Positions 7,291-16,342 of a stretch of DNA of 64,000 nucleotides are shown here, one piece after another. The stretch covers positions 1 to 64,000 of the forward strand of contig NZ_AKFJ01000008.1 in NCBI RefSeq assembly GCF_000272475.1, given 5' to 3'. Position numbers and translations under genes: made by a program. This DNA is from Novosphingobium sp. Rr 2-17 (lineage in GTDB: Bacteria; Pseudomonadota; Alphaproteobacteria; Sphingomonadales; Sphingomonadaceae). Positions within the stretch are counted from its first letter, which is position 1. Every line of letters begins with the position of its first letter. Under the pieces are notes generated by a model. The model saw only the letters and a program-made list of their open reading frames with translations, was not told the DNA's origin and did not search any database.

Positions 7291-9384
7291 GTGCATCTTG
7301 GAGTGAACCAGGACCTGTTTGGTAAAACCGCGGGCGGGGGCACGCTGCAAACGCTCGAAACGGCGTTGCAAGCCGCGTCCCGCGCCGAGACGCGGCTGCG
7401 CGAAGCAATCGAGGCCATGCCGGAAGGCATCGTTTTTCTCGACGAGGAAGACCGCTACATCCTGTGGAACCAGAAGTACGCGGAATTCTACGAAAAATCG
7501 GCAGACCTTCTCGAGCCCGGGGCAAGGCTGGGCGATACCCTGCGCATCGGCATTGCGCGTGGTGACTATCCCGAAGCGATCGGTAACGAGGAGCAGTGGC
7601 TCGCTGCGCGCCTCCAGCGCCTTCGCGAACCCGGCGACCGGCACGAGCAATGGCTCTCGAACGGTCGCTGCATCATGATCGAAGAGCGCCGGCTCGACGA
7701 TGGCGGCACTATCGGCATCCGCGTCGATATCACCGAACTCAAACGCGCCGAAGAAGCGTTCCGCGTCTTGTTCGAGTGCAATCCCCTGCCAATGTTCGTC
7801 TACGATCTCGACTCCAGCGAAATTCGCGGTGCCAACGAGGCGGCTGCGATTTTGCTGGGGTACGAATTGTCCGAGATGTCCGGCATGCCGGCGTGCCATC
7901 TGTTCTCGCAAGAGCTTTGGCCCAAAGCGGCAAGCCTGCTTGCAACCGACAGCGCCGATAGCCAGCATTCGTGGAAGATGCAGTGCCGCGATGGCACCGT
8001 GATCGATGCGATGATATCCACCCGCCTATCTATGATCCACGGGCTGGCCGGCACGATCGTCTCGGTCGTCGATGTGACCGAACGGCGCCGGATCGAGCGG
8101 CGCATGGCGCACATGGCGCGCCATGACGAACTGACAGGGCTAGCCAATCGCGCTCATTGCCGCGAACACCTGCAAGAGGTTCTCGCCGGCGCTGGTCAGA
8201 AGCCAGCCCAGATCGTCACTCTCGCACTGGTCGATCTCGATCACTTCAAGGCCGTGAACGACACATACGGCCACCATTTCGGCGATACCGTACTGACCGA
8301 GGCGGCAAACCGGATGCGCGGACTGATCCCGCCCGAGGCACTGCTGTGCCGGATCGGCGGTGACGAGTTCGCGATAATCTTTCGGCGATCGAGCGTCACC
8401 CAAGCCGAACTGGTCGCAAAATCGATCATCACCGCGCTGTCCGAACCATTCCTAGTACATGGGCACGTCATCCACATCGGCGCCACTGTAGGCTTCGCCG
8501 CTTCCCCGCACGACAGCATCGATCCCGAAACGCTGCTGCGATACGCGGATCTGGCGTTATACGATGCGAAGGGACACCGCCGCGGCACCTGCCGGGGCTT
8601 TGAGCAGAAATTGGACCAGGCCGCCCAGGAAAAGAACCGGCTGGAAAAGGACCTGCGCGCTGCCGTCCAAAACCGCCTGCTCGAAGTCCATTACCAGCCG
8701 CTCGTCAACCTCGATAGCGGCGTGGTGGAATGCTACGAGGCATTGCTGCGCTGGAACCACCCGGAACGCGGGCAAGTGCCCCCCGACGTGTTCGTGCCGC
8801 TCGCCGAAGAAATGGGCCTGATCGACCAACTGGGCCGCTTCGTGCTTCACAGCGCTTGCCACGCCGCCATGGAGTGGCCGGCAAACGTCAACGTATCGGT
8901 CAACGTATCACCATTGCAGTTCCGCAACGGCAATCTGCTGAGTACCGTCATCAACGCGCTATCGGCCTCGCGCTTGCCCGCCGAGCGGCTGGAGTTGGAA
9001 ATCACCGAGGCGGTATTGATGGAAAAGGGCCCTCGTCCCGCCGCGATCATCCGCAACTTGCGCGCCTTCGGAATCGGCATCTCGCTCGACGATTTCGGCA
9101 CCGGCTATTCGTCGCTCAGCTACTTGCTCAACTATCCCTTCACCAAGATCAAGATCGACAAGTCATTCATCCTGAACTTGCACCAGGAAGCCAGCTCGCG
9201 CGCGGTCATCCGCGCGGTAATCGGTATCGGTCGCAGCCTGGGGCTTGCCGTCACTGCCGAGGGCATCGAGCGCGAGACCGACCGCGATTACTTGCGCCTG
9301 GAAGGCTGCAGCCAAGGTCAAGGCTACCTCTTCGGGCGGCCACAGCCGGCCAGTGAACTCGACCACGCCATCAACGCTGCCTGA
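7291..9384 (+). CDS. PAS-PAS-GGDEF-EAL c-di-GMP enzyme
   Basis: A 697-aa soluble sensor enzyme. A short N-terminal coiled stretch leads into two PAS domains (about 30-155 from AIEAMPEGIVFLDEEDRY, and about 155-270 from FRVLFECNPLPMFVYDL). GGDEF (CRIGGDEFAII) and EAL (YEALLRWNHP, EITEAVL, DDFGTGYSSL, KIKIDKSF, AEGIE) follow with key motifs intact. No transmembrane segments are visible, unlike the neighbour, so it probably senses a cytoplasmic signal. The start is GTG at 7291 with GAGGG upstream. The shared domain layout suggests the two genes are distant paralogues. Confidence 0.93.
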   Translation: MHLGVNQDLFGKTAGGGTLQTLETALQAASRAETRLREAIEAMPEGIVFLDEEDRYILWNQKYAEFYEKSADLLEPGARLGDTLRIGIARGDYPEAIGNEEQWLAARLQRLREPGDRHEQWLSNGRCIMIEERRLDDGGTIGIRVDITELKRAEEAFRVLFECNPLPMFVYDLDSSEIRGANEAAAILLGYELSEMSGMPACHLFSQELWPKAASLLATDSADSQHSWKMQCRDGTVIDAMISTRLSMIHGLAGTIVSVVDVTERRRIERRMAHMARHDELTGLANRAHCREHLQEVLAGAGQKPAQIVTLALVDLDHFKAVNDTYGHHFGDTVLTEAANRMRGLIPPEALLCRIGGDEFAIIFRRSSVTQAELVAKSIITALSEPFLVHGHVIHIGATVGFAASPHDSIDPETLLRYADLALYDAKGHRRGTCRGFEQKLDQAAQEKNRLEKDLRAAVQNRLLEVHYQPLVNLDSGVVECYEALLRWNHPERGQVPPDVFVPLAEEMGLIDQLGRFVLHSACHAAMEWPANVNVSVNVSPLQFRNGNLLSTVINALSASRLPAERLELEITEAVLMEKGPRPAAIIRNLRAFGIGISLDDFGTGYSSLSYLLNYPFTKIKIDKSFILNLHQEASSRAVIRAVIGIGRSLGLAVTAEGIERETDRDYLRLEGCSQGQGYLFGRPQPASELDHAINAA

Positions 9385-9998
9385 CTGAGCCACAGAATTG
9401 GCCGGATCGCGGGTTCGATATCGCGCGCCGCGACATCCGCGCTCGGCGGATTCGCAAACGGCACTATGTCGCTGATGCTGGCCCAATGTTTCAATCGATT
9501 GCGCAATGTGCGGTTAGTGCAAGTTTTAGCGCTACAATTTCGGGATAGCGGCCGCCCCAGCGCACCATTTATTAAGTAAAATTGCTACACTTTGCCAGAA
9601 TTGTTCGCATGACACCCCTACTGCGATCTTTCTTGCTTTGACTTTCGCCCGATTTGTTTGCAGAGTCGTCGGTGAAAGGTCGTCTCCGACCTTACCCGCG
9701 TTGGGAGAGAGCGCGCCGGGGGGTCTAGGCCTTGCCGGCGCGCCAAACTCTTCGCTAACGCAGCATAGCATCAGCAATCTTTATTGAGGTTGAAGCCTGG
9801 AATTCTAGGCCTCAACCTCATTTAGCATACTGGCCGGCAAGCATATCGCTGCAGTGCAGCAAATCCGTTCGCTGCCATGCCGCGATTGCGAACGATTCGT
9901 TCTTACCTAGATGACAATATCGACACTGCCTCTGATTGCGGATTGCCCCCTCAAAAGGTAAAGGCTGCCGCCTACCTGGCATCTCGCGATTGGGCCTG
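9385..9998. other. Structured intergenic region before the MATE gene
   Basis: About 600 bp without a supportable gene but with several perfect stems. AAGGTCG/CGACCTT is at 9676-9693 and GCGCGCCGG/CCGGCGCGC at 9711-9743. TGAGGTTGA-A-GCCT/AGGC-C-TCAACCTCA is at 9785-9820, followed by TTTAGC. Near the MATE gene there are palindromes GCTGCA-G-TGCAGC (9848-9860) and GAACGA-T-TCGTTC (9890-9902), and CGTTCGC (9866-9872) pairs with GCGAACG (9888-9894). This could be a terminator plus an operator region, or a structured RNA leader. No known riboswitch class was recognised. Confidence 0.45.
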
Positions 9999-11327
9999 TT
10001 GAACCAAACCTTGCCCTTTTCGCCACGCACCCTGTGGGCCATCGCGCTGCCGGCGATGCTCACCAATGTCGCGACCGCGCTGTTCGGCTTGGCCGACATG
10101 TGGGCGATCGGTCGCCTGGGCGATGCCCCCGCGCAAGGGGCGGTGGAACTTGGCGCCAAGTTCATGATGGGCCTGCTCAACGTCTTTAACTTCCTGCGGG
10201 CCGGCACTGTCGCATTGACGGCGCAGGGGGTAGGTCGTGGCGAGACGCACGAAATGGCGCGCGGCCTCGCCCGCGCGATGACGGTGGCGCTAGGCTTGGG
10301 TGCGGTCTTGCTGCTGGCGATGCCGCTGGCCATCCCGTTTGGCCTCGACTTGCTGGGCGCGCACGGCACGCTGCGCGATCACACCGCGACGTACGTCACG
10401 ATCCGCTATTGGGCCGCCCCGCTGTGGTTGGCCAACTGCGTGCTAACGGGTTGGCTGATCGGCCGGCAACGGGTGCGCGCGGTGCTGGCCGTGGAAGTCA
10501 GTGCCAACGCGGTCCATATCGCACTGGACCTTGTCCTGGTGCTGGTGGCCCATTGGGGCATCGCTGGCGTGGCCGTGGCGACACTCTCGTCCGAGGCCCT
10601 CAAGGCTTTGTTGCTGGCGACCGTCGTGTTCCGTGAGCGAGAAGCGCGCACCGCCTGGTTCGCTTTTCGCGAGCGGGCGACCTGGCAACGCAATGCCATG
10701 ACAAAGCTGTTCGCGCTCAACCGCGACTTGTTCCTGCGCACGCTGCTGTTGACGGTGGCCATGTTCGTCTTCGCCCGCGTCGGCGCCCAGAACGGGCCGG
10801 TAACGCTGGCGGCCAACGCGATCCTTTTTCAGCTATTCATGCTGTCCGTCCTGCTGCTCGATGGCTTCGAAAGCGCGGCTCAAGTGCTGTGTGGCCAGGC
10901 GATCGGCGCGGGCGACCGCGCCAGTTTCGCGGCGGCCATGCGCGCGAACCTCATCCGGGGCGGGTTCGTCGGTGTCGGGGTGAGCGCGGCCTATGGGCTG
11001 GGCAGCGCCTCGCTCGCCAGTTGGTTCAGCACCGATCCGCAGGTTGTCGCCGCCAGCGCGCGCTATGCTGGATGGCTCGCGTTGTTGCCGATGCTGGGCG
11101 TCGCCTCGTTCGTGCTGGACGGCGTGTTCATCGGCGCAGGCTGGACGCGCGCGATGGCCCTGACGATGACCGCCGCGCTGGCGCTTTATCTCGGCTTGCT
11201 GTGGGCACTGGCAGGCATGGGCAACGACGGATTGTGGATCGCGTTTATCGCGTTCTTTCTCGCGCGGGCGGCAGGGCAGGCATGGCTGCTGCCGGGACTG
11301 TTGCGGCGCAGTTTCCGGCCCGCGTGA
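9999..11327 (+). CDS. MATE-family (DinF-like) multidrug efflux protein
   Basis: A protein of about 442 aa with twelve hydrophobic segments and MATE family features: LWAIALPAMLTNVATALFGLADMW at the first helix and GLLNVFNFLRAGTVALTAQ in the first half. DinF-type MATE proteins export drugs or bile-salt-like compounds using a proton or sodium gradient. No ATG gives the family N-terminus. TTG at 9999 yields MNQTLPFSPRTLWAIALPA; TTG at 9990 or 9936 is possible. Dispersed palindromes in the 200 bp upstream may be regulatory. The next gene is convergent. Confidence 0.85.
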   Translation: MNQTLPFSPRTLWAIALPAMLTNVATALFGLADMWAIGRLGDAPAQGAVELGAKFMMGLLNVFNFLRAGTVALTAQGVGRGETHEMARGLARAMTVALGLGAVLLLAMPLAIPFGLDLLGAHGTLRDHTATYVTIRYWAAPLWLANCVLTGWLIGRQRVRAVLAVEVSANAVHIALDLVLVLVAHWGIAGVAVATLSSEALKALLLATVVFREREARTAWFAFRERATWQRNAMTKLFALNRDLFLRTLLLTVAMFVFARVGAQNGPVTLAANAILFQLFMLSVLLLDGFESAAQVLCGQAIGAGDRASFAAAMRANLIRGGFVGVGVSAAYGLGSASLASWFSTDPQVVAASARYAGWLALLPMLGVASFVLDGVFIGAGWTRAMALTMTAALALYLGLLWALAGMGNDGLWIAFIAFFLARAAGQAWLLPGLLRRSFRPA

Positions 11328-11370
11328 TATCTCGCACAGCAATTAGCGGGTAAAACAACAGTTCGCTGGT

Positions 11371-11973
11371 TCAGCGCTTCCTGAAGATCAACGTCAGATT
11401 GTTGGCCGGCATCTGGACAACCTGGTCGAAGGCCAGATCGTGGTCGAGCGCGCATGTCCGCACATCTTCGACCAAACGCAGGCCCCAGGCGGGATCGCGC
11501 AGCTTGAGGTCTTCATCGAAACGACGATTGCTGGGCTCCAGCGGCTGCCCGGCCTGGCGGAAGGGGCCATAGATCAACAGTGGCGCGCCGGTTTCCAGCA
11601 ATCGCGCCGCGCCCGCGATCAGGCCTTCGGTCGCCGCCCACGCGCTGATATGCACCATGTTGATGCACACGATCGCTTGCGGTCGCTCCACCGGCCAATC
11701 CGCTGCGGTGACGTCCAGATCGATCGGTTCGCGCAGATTGGCCAGGCCCTCGCCGGCACGCCAGGCCGCTATCGAGGCACGGCTGGCGGGGTCAGGGTCG
11801 CTCGGTTGCCAGATCAGGTCGGGAAGAGCGCGGGCAAAGTGGACGGCGTGCTCGCCCGTCCCGCTGGCGATCTCCAGCACGCGACCGGACAAGGGAAGCG
11901 TTTCACGCAGTACCGCAAGGATCGACTCGCGGTTGCGGGTGGCAGCGGGGGCATGGCAGCGGGCATCGAACAT
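11371..11973 (-). CDS. DUF938 SAM-dependent methyltransferase-like protein
   Basis: A 200-aa protein of the DUF938 family, with a Rossmann-type methyltransferase glycine motif (LEIASGTGEHAVHFARALP), an acidic residue after strand 2 (PSDPD) and the family segment INMVHISAWAATEGL. The substrate is unknown. The start at ATG 11973 (MFDARCHAP) matches the usual N-terminus; the frame stays open upstream but reads as non-coding. It is convergent with the MATE gene and downstream of emrB on the same strand, 104 bp from it. Confidence 0.85.
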   Translation of the reverse strand: MFDARCHAPAATRNRESILAVLRETLPLSGRVLEIASGTGEHAVHFARALPDLIWQPSDPDPASRASIAAWRAGEGLANLREPIDLDVTAADWPVERPQAIVCINMVHISAWAATEGLIAGAARLLETGAPLLIYGPFRQAGQPLEPSNRRFDEDLKLRDPAWGLRLVEDVRTCALDHDLAFDQVVQMPANNLTLIFRKR

Positions 11974-12077
11974 TCCGACCAATTGCCCCCACCCACTTGG
12001 GCCGACAACCCTACCGACAAGACGAATGCGCCGAGCTGAGATCGGGGACCGATAAGGGGGTGCCCTATCCGACCACG

Positions 12078-13667
12078 TTAGTGCGCGCCGGCGGGAGGGC
12101 GCACGCCCGTCTTCGGGCGAGGCGCCAGCCAGATCACGCTTGCTGCCAGCATCAGCGCGATGCCGCATAGCGCGAACAAGTGCGACGTTGCCGTGGACGT
12201 GCCTTGCAACGATACCAGTTGGGCGATCGTACCGCGCGCTTGCTCGACACTCATCCCGGCATTCTGCAGCGAGTCCGACGTGCCTTGCGCGTCATTGAGA
12301 TTGGCTGACAAGTCTGCCCCGTTACGGATCGACATGTTGCTCCACAACGTCGTTATCAGCGCCGTCGCAATGGCGGTGGCAAGGGTGCGCCCGAAGTTCG
12401 CGATGCCGGCAGCCGACGCGGTCTCCGACGGCTTGACCGAGCCCAGGCTGATCGTGGTCAGCGGGACCATGAACAGCGAGACACCGGCGCCTTGCAGCAA
12501 TTGCGGCAGGGCGAATTTCCAGAACGTGGTGTCCGTGGACCACGCTACGCGCACGAACGCGCAGACGCCGATCCAGGCGATGCCTATAAACACCAGCAGG
12601 CGCGGGTCGAACTTCTGCATCAGCTTGGGCACGATAGGGGACACGATCACGGCCAGCACGCCCGAGAACGCCATCGTGAAGCCCGCCTGGGTGGCGGTAT
12701 AGCCCATGGATGTCTGCAGGTACTGCGGGATGATGACCACGGTCGCGAAGTAGGTACCGAACGCGATCGTCATTGCCAGCACTGCCGCCGAGAAGCCTCG
12801 GTGTCGGAATACCTTGATGTCGACGATCGGGTGCTCCGCCGTCAGCTCCCAGATCACGAAGACTGCGAACACCACCGCTGCGGTCACGGCCAGCATGACG
12901 ATCTCCGTCGATGCGAACCAGTCCTCTTCACGTCCGAGGTCGAGCATCATCTGGAAAGAGCCGACCCACACGACCAGGAGGGCAAGGCCCATGAGGTCGA
13001 TCGGCAGCTTGATCTTCGGCGTCTCCACCCCGCGCAGCAGCACCGTCACCGCAAAGAAGATGGCAGCGACGATCGGCACGTTAATGAAGAAAATCCACTC
13101 CCACGACCAGTTGTCGGAGATGTAGCCGCCCAGGATCGGCCCACCGATCGGCGCGACCACGACGGTCATCGCCCACAGCGCCATGGCGCGCGAATGCAAG
13201 GGCTTGGGGAAAATGCGGAGCAGCAGCGTCTGGGTCAGCGGCATCAGCGGACCACCGCAGAACCCCTGCCCCAGCCGGAATGCCACCAGCATCCCCAGCG
13301 AACTGGCAAACCCGCACAGCGCCGAGAATATGCCGAAGCCGGCGAGCGCGCACAGGAAGGTACGCAAGATGCCAAAGCGGCTGGCGAGCCACCCGGTCAG
13401 CGGCACGCAGATGGCCTCAGCCACAGAATACGAGGTAATGACCCAGGTGCCGCTCTGGTTGGAGACGGCCAGGCCACCTGCGATATGCGGAACCGAGACG
13501 TTGGCGATCGTGGTGTCGAGGACGACGACGAAGTTCGCCATCGCCAGCACGAAGCCCGCGATCAGCAGCTTCATGCCGGAAAATGTCGTGTCGTCCGTCC
13601 GAGGAGGAGCAGCGCCGCTGCCGCCTCCGGAATTTCCAGGCCTCCTGGACGCAGCCGCGCTAGCCAT
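12078..13667 (-). CDS. emrB: DHA2-family MFS efflux transporter (EmrB-like)
   Basis: A 529-aa inner-membrane drug:proton antiporter with about 14 helices, typical of DHA2 transporters. Motif D1 is LDTTIANVSVPHIAG, motif A a variant (GWLASRFGILR), and the motif C region reads APIGGPILGG. It works with the adaptor encoded just upstream and the outer-membrane protein before that. The ATG overlaps the emrA stop by one base (TGATG), so translation is coupled. The N-terminal 30 residues are Ser/Gly/Pro-rich and cytoplasmic. Confidence 0.93.
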   Translation of the reverse strand: MASAAASRRPGNSGGGSGAAPPRTDDTTFSGMKLLIAGFVLAMANFVVVLDTTIANVSVPHIAGGLAVSNQSGTWVITSYSVAEAICVPLTGWLASRFGILRTFLCALAGFGIFSALCGFASSLGMLVAFRLGQGFCGGPLMPLTQTLLLRIFPKPLHSRAMALWAMTVVVAPIGGPILGGYISDNWSWEWIFFINVPIVAAIFFAVTVLLRGVETPKIKLPIDLMGLALLVVWVGSFQMMLDLGREEDWFASTEIVMLAVTAAVVFAVFVIWELTAEHPIVDIKVFRHRGFSAAVLAMTIAFGTYFATVVIIPQYLQTSMGYTATQAGFTMAFSGVLAVIVSPIVPKLMQKFDPRLLVFIGIAWIGVCAFVRVAWSTDTTFWKFALPQLLQGAGVSLFMVPLTTISLGSVKPSETASAAGIANFGRTLATAIATALITTLWSNMSIRNGADLSANLNDAQGTSDSLQNAGMSVEQARGTIAQLVSLQGTSTATSHLFALCGIALMLAASVIWLAPRPKTGVRPPAGAH

Positions 13668-14824
13668 CAGCGGTCGCTCGTCAGATCAATCTCTGCTTCC
13701 ATCGACAAGCCGATGCGCAGCGGATGCTCTTTCAGTTCCTTGGGATCAAGTTCGATCCGCACCGGCAGGCGCTGGACCACCTTGATCCAGTTGCCGGTCG
13801 CGTTCTGGGCCGGGATCAACGAAAACGCGGCACCAGTGCCGCCGGCAAACCCGACGACCTTGCCGTGGAACTTCACGTCATCGCCGTAGAAGTCGCTCGT
13901 CAAGACCGCCGGCTGGCCGGGACGCACTTTGCCGAGTTGGTCTTCCTTGAAGTTCGCATCGACGTAGAGCGCGCCGACCGGAACGATCATCATGGCTTGC
14001 TTGCCGGCATCGACCTTCTGGCCGACCTGGATCGAGCGCTTGGCGATCACGCCGTCAATCGGGGCACGCACCACGGTGCGCTCCATCGCCAGTTGCGCGT
14101 TGGCAAGCTGCGCCTTGGCAAGCAGCACTTCGGGCGCAGTCTGGTTGTTGGAGCCCCGCGTCAGAGCGACGCTGGCTTCCTGCTGGCGCTGGGCGCTGAT
14201 CGAGTTGGCGCGGGCCTGCGCGACGGCGGCTTGCGCCTCGCGGGCGGCAGCTTGCGCCGATGCCAGGGCTTCGCGCGTGGTCGATACTTCCTCGCCCGAG
14301 ACGGCGCCGCTCGATGCCAGCGCGATGCGGCGATCGTAGTCCGTCTTTGCCCGGCTGAGCGAGGCATTGGCCGATGCGACCTTGGCTTGTGCGGCCAGGA
14401 TCTGCGTCTCGCTGGCGTCCGCCGCTGCACCCAGGGCGTTGTTGTTCGCGAGCGACTGGCCGAACCGGCGCTTGGCGTATTCGACGCTCGCCTGCGCCTG
14501 CGCCAAGGTGACGCGCTGGTCGGCGTCATCGATGCGGAACAGGATCTGGCCCTTCCTCACGGGTTGGGTATCGGTGACGTAGACCTCCGCGATCCGACCA
14601 GCGGTGAGCGGAGTGACTTCTGCGGTTTCCCCGCCAACATAGGCGTTATCGGTCGAGACCGAGCGGCTGGCGATGAAAATGTCGTACAACAGAAAAAGTC
14701 CGCCGATCACCACGACCACCACGGCCAGGCCGATCAAAAGCGGCGCGCGCCGTTTCTTGTCGACGACACTGCCGCCGCCCTCTGCGGGCGCTGCCGCTGC
14801 GGATTGCTGCTGGTCGTCACTCAT
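13667..14824 (-). CDS. emrA: HlyD-family periplasmic adaptor (EmrA-like)
   Basis: A 385-aa membrane-fusion protein. A cytoplasmic tail of about 27 residues precedes one transmembrane helix (PLLIGLAVVVVVIGGLFLL). A biotinyl-lipoyl half follows (SVSTDNAYVGGETAEVTPLTAGRI), then a long Ala/Gln-rich coiled-coil hairpin and the return barrel (VRAPIDGVIAKRSIQVGQKV). It bridges EmrB to the outer-membrane channel. ATG at 14824 is chosen; its first eight bases overlap the end of the outer-membrane gene, and its stop overlaps the emrB start. Confidence 0.93.
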   Translation of the reverse strand: MSDDQQQSAAAAPAEGGGSVVDKKRRAPLLIGLAVVVVVIGGLFLLYDIFIASRSVSTDNAYVGGETAEVTPLTAGRIAEVYVTDTQPVRKGQILFRIDDADQRVTLAQAQASVEYAKRRFGQSLANNNALGAAADASETQILAAQAKVASANASLSRAKTDYDRRIALASSGAVSGEEVSTTREALASAQAAAREAQAAVAQARANSISAQRQQEASVALTRGSNNQTAPEVLLAKAQLANAQLAMERTVVRAPIDGVIAKRSIQVGQKVDAGKQAMMIVPVGALYVDANFKEDQLGKVRPGQPAVLTSDFYGDDVKFHGKVVGFAGGTGAAFSLIPAQNATGNWIKVVQRLPVRIELDPKELKEHPLRIGLSMEAEIDLTSDR

Positions 14825-16277
14825 GGTCGCTGGCCTTCTGCTTGGAATCGTAAGTGAACCCGCCACCGAGCGCGCGCTTGAGCGCGACTTCGTAGGCCAG
14901 GGTACGAAAATGGGCGTCGATCCCCGAAGTCCGCGCATCGAGCGCGGCGGTCTGGGCGTTCAGGGTATCGAGGTAGTTGGACAAGCCGCCGCGAAAACGC
15001 TTGTCGGACAAGTCATAGGATGCTGCCGCAGCCGTGCTCGCGGCCTGCGTCTCGCGCTCCTGCACGATCGCAGAATCGCGGCTCGTCAAACCATCGGCCA
15101 CTTCCTGCAAGGCATTGACCACGGTGGAATTGTAGTTCGCCACCGCCTCGTCATACGTGCCCCGCGCCTGGCGGTACTGACCTTTCAGCCGTCCGCCCTG
15201 GAAGATCGGCAGGCTGATCGCGGGGCCGACGTTGCCGTAATCCGATCCGCTGTCGAAGATCTTGCCGATGCCCAGCGCGCGCAAGCCGATCAGCCCGCTG
15301 ATCGAGATGTCAGGCATGAACTCCGCCTTGGCGACATCGATGCGCTTGGCCGCTGCTTGCGCGCGCAGACGGGCGGCAACGATGTCGGGACGGCGACCGG
15401 CCAACTGGATGCCGGCGTCTGCGGGGATACCGACGACGGGGATCGCCGCGATCGAGCCGGGGTTGATCGACAATCCCCGATCCGGCCCGGCGCCAAGCAG
15501 GGCGGCGAGCGCATGGCGGCGCAGCGCGATCTGCTGGTCGTTGGCGGCCACGGCCGCGCGCGCCGATGCGATCTCGGCCTCGGCCCGGCGCACCGGGGCC
15601 TGGTTGTCCACGCCTTGCTGCGCGCGCCTGCTGGTAAGGTCCAGAAGCGTGCCACGCGCGGTCACGGCATCCTGCAACGCGCGCCCACGCTCGATCAAGC
15701 GGGCAAGGTCGAAGTAGGACGAGACCACATTGCTCGACAGCATGAGTTCGGCCTGGCGCGCATCGGCGACGGCAGCTTCGGCCTGAGAGGTCGCGGCGGC
15801 GAGCGCCTTGCGGTTCTTGCCCCACAAATCGAGGTCGAAATCCGCGGACAGCGCCAGCGTGCCAACCTCGTTCCAGCCTTGCGGCAGGAATTGGCGTGCG
15901 GTGCCGGCATTGTAGCTCTGCTTGGCTTCCACCAACGAGCCCTGGCCGGTCACGCTGGGGAGCGAGGCAGCGCCGGAAATCTCAGCCGCACCGCGAGCCT
16001 GCCGGATGCGTGCCTGCGCAGCAGCGACGCTCGGCGAGCCGGCCAGCGCCTCTGCCACCAGCGCGTCGAGTTGGGTATCGCCGTAAGCAGTCCACCACTG
16101 ATCGCGCGGCCATTCGCGAGCCGACGCATCGGACGTCAGCGAGCTGGATGAGGCCAGATCCGCCGGAACATTAAGCTTAGGACGCGGGCCGAGATTCGGC
16201 GCGCCACAGGCCGCCAGGCAAAAAGAAAGCGGCAGCAACGCGGCTGCCGCGAATCGAGGCAAGGTTATTGTACTCAT
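14817..16277 (-). CDS. Outer-membrane efflux lipoprotein (OprM/NodT family)
   Basis: A 486-aa TolC-type channel. The signal peptide ends in a lipobox, FCLAAC with Cys at residue 24, so the mature protein is lipidated. Two outer-membrane-efflux repeats follow, including LFD-type segments (LSADFDLDLWGKNRK) and GRRPDIVAARLRAQAA, which are typical of NodT/OprM. It is first in a three-gene operon (channel, adaptor, pump) and overlaps emrA by 8 bp. No Shine-Dalgarno sequence is visible before its ATG, and a good -35/-10 pair sits so close that the transcript may be leaderless. Confidence 0.93.
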   Translation of the reverse strand: MSTITLPRFAAAALLPLSFCLAACGAPNLGPRPKLNVPADLASSSSLTSDASAREWPRDQWWTAYGDTQLDALVAEALAGSPSVAAAQARIRQARGAAEISGAASLPSVTGQGSLVEAKQSYNAGTARQFLPQGWNEVGTLALSADFDLDLWGKNRKALAAATSQAEAAVADARQAELMLSSNVVSSYFDLARLIERGRALQDAVTARGTLLDLTSRRAQQGVDNQAPVRRAEAEIASARAAVAANDQQIALRRHALAALLGAGPDRGLSINPGSIAAIPVVGIPADAGIQLAGRRPDIVAARLRAQAAAKRIDVAKAEFMPDISISGLIGLRALGIGKIFDSGSDYGNVGPAISLPIFQGGRLKGQYRQARGTYDEAVANYNSTVVNALQEVADGLTSRDSAIVQERETQAASTAAAASYDLSDKRFRGGLSNYLDTLNAQTAALDARTSGIDAHFRTLAYEVALKRALGGGFTYDSKQKASDHE

Positions 16278-16285
16278 CGGTATAC

Positions 16286-16339
16286 ATAAATCGCGGCTAC
16301 CCTTGTTTCTGTCAATAAAAAAGCGTACTGCTTGGTACG
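16286..16339. promoter_or_regulatory. Pump-operon promoter and TetR operator
   Basis: On the minus strand TTGACA (16315-16310) and ATTTAT (about 16291-16286) are spaced 18 bases apart, giving a likely start of transcription close to the ATG at 16277. CGTAC (16324-16328) and GTACG (16335-16339) form an inverted repeat immediately before the tetR start, the usual location for an autoregulatory TetR operator. The site would cover both promoters. Confidence 0.6.
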
Positions 16340-16342
16340 ACT

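Noticed and set aside
9532..9777. Minus-strand frame of 81 codons in the gap before the MATE gene
   Set aside because: It overlaps the hairpins, has no ribosome-binding site and no coding character.
9890..9902. GAAC-N5-GTTC palindrome before the MATE (DinF-like) gene as a LexA site
   Set aside because: The alphaproteobacterial LexA box is a direct repeat GTTC-N7-GTTC. This is an inverted repeat with the wrong spacing.
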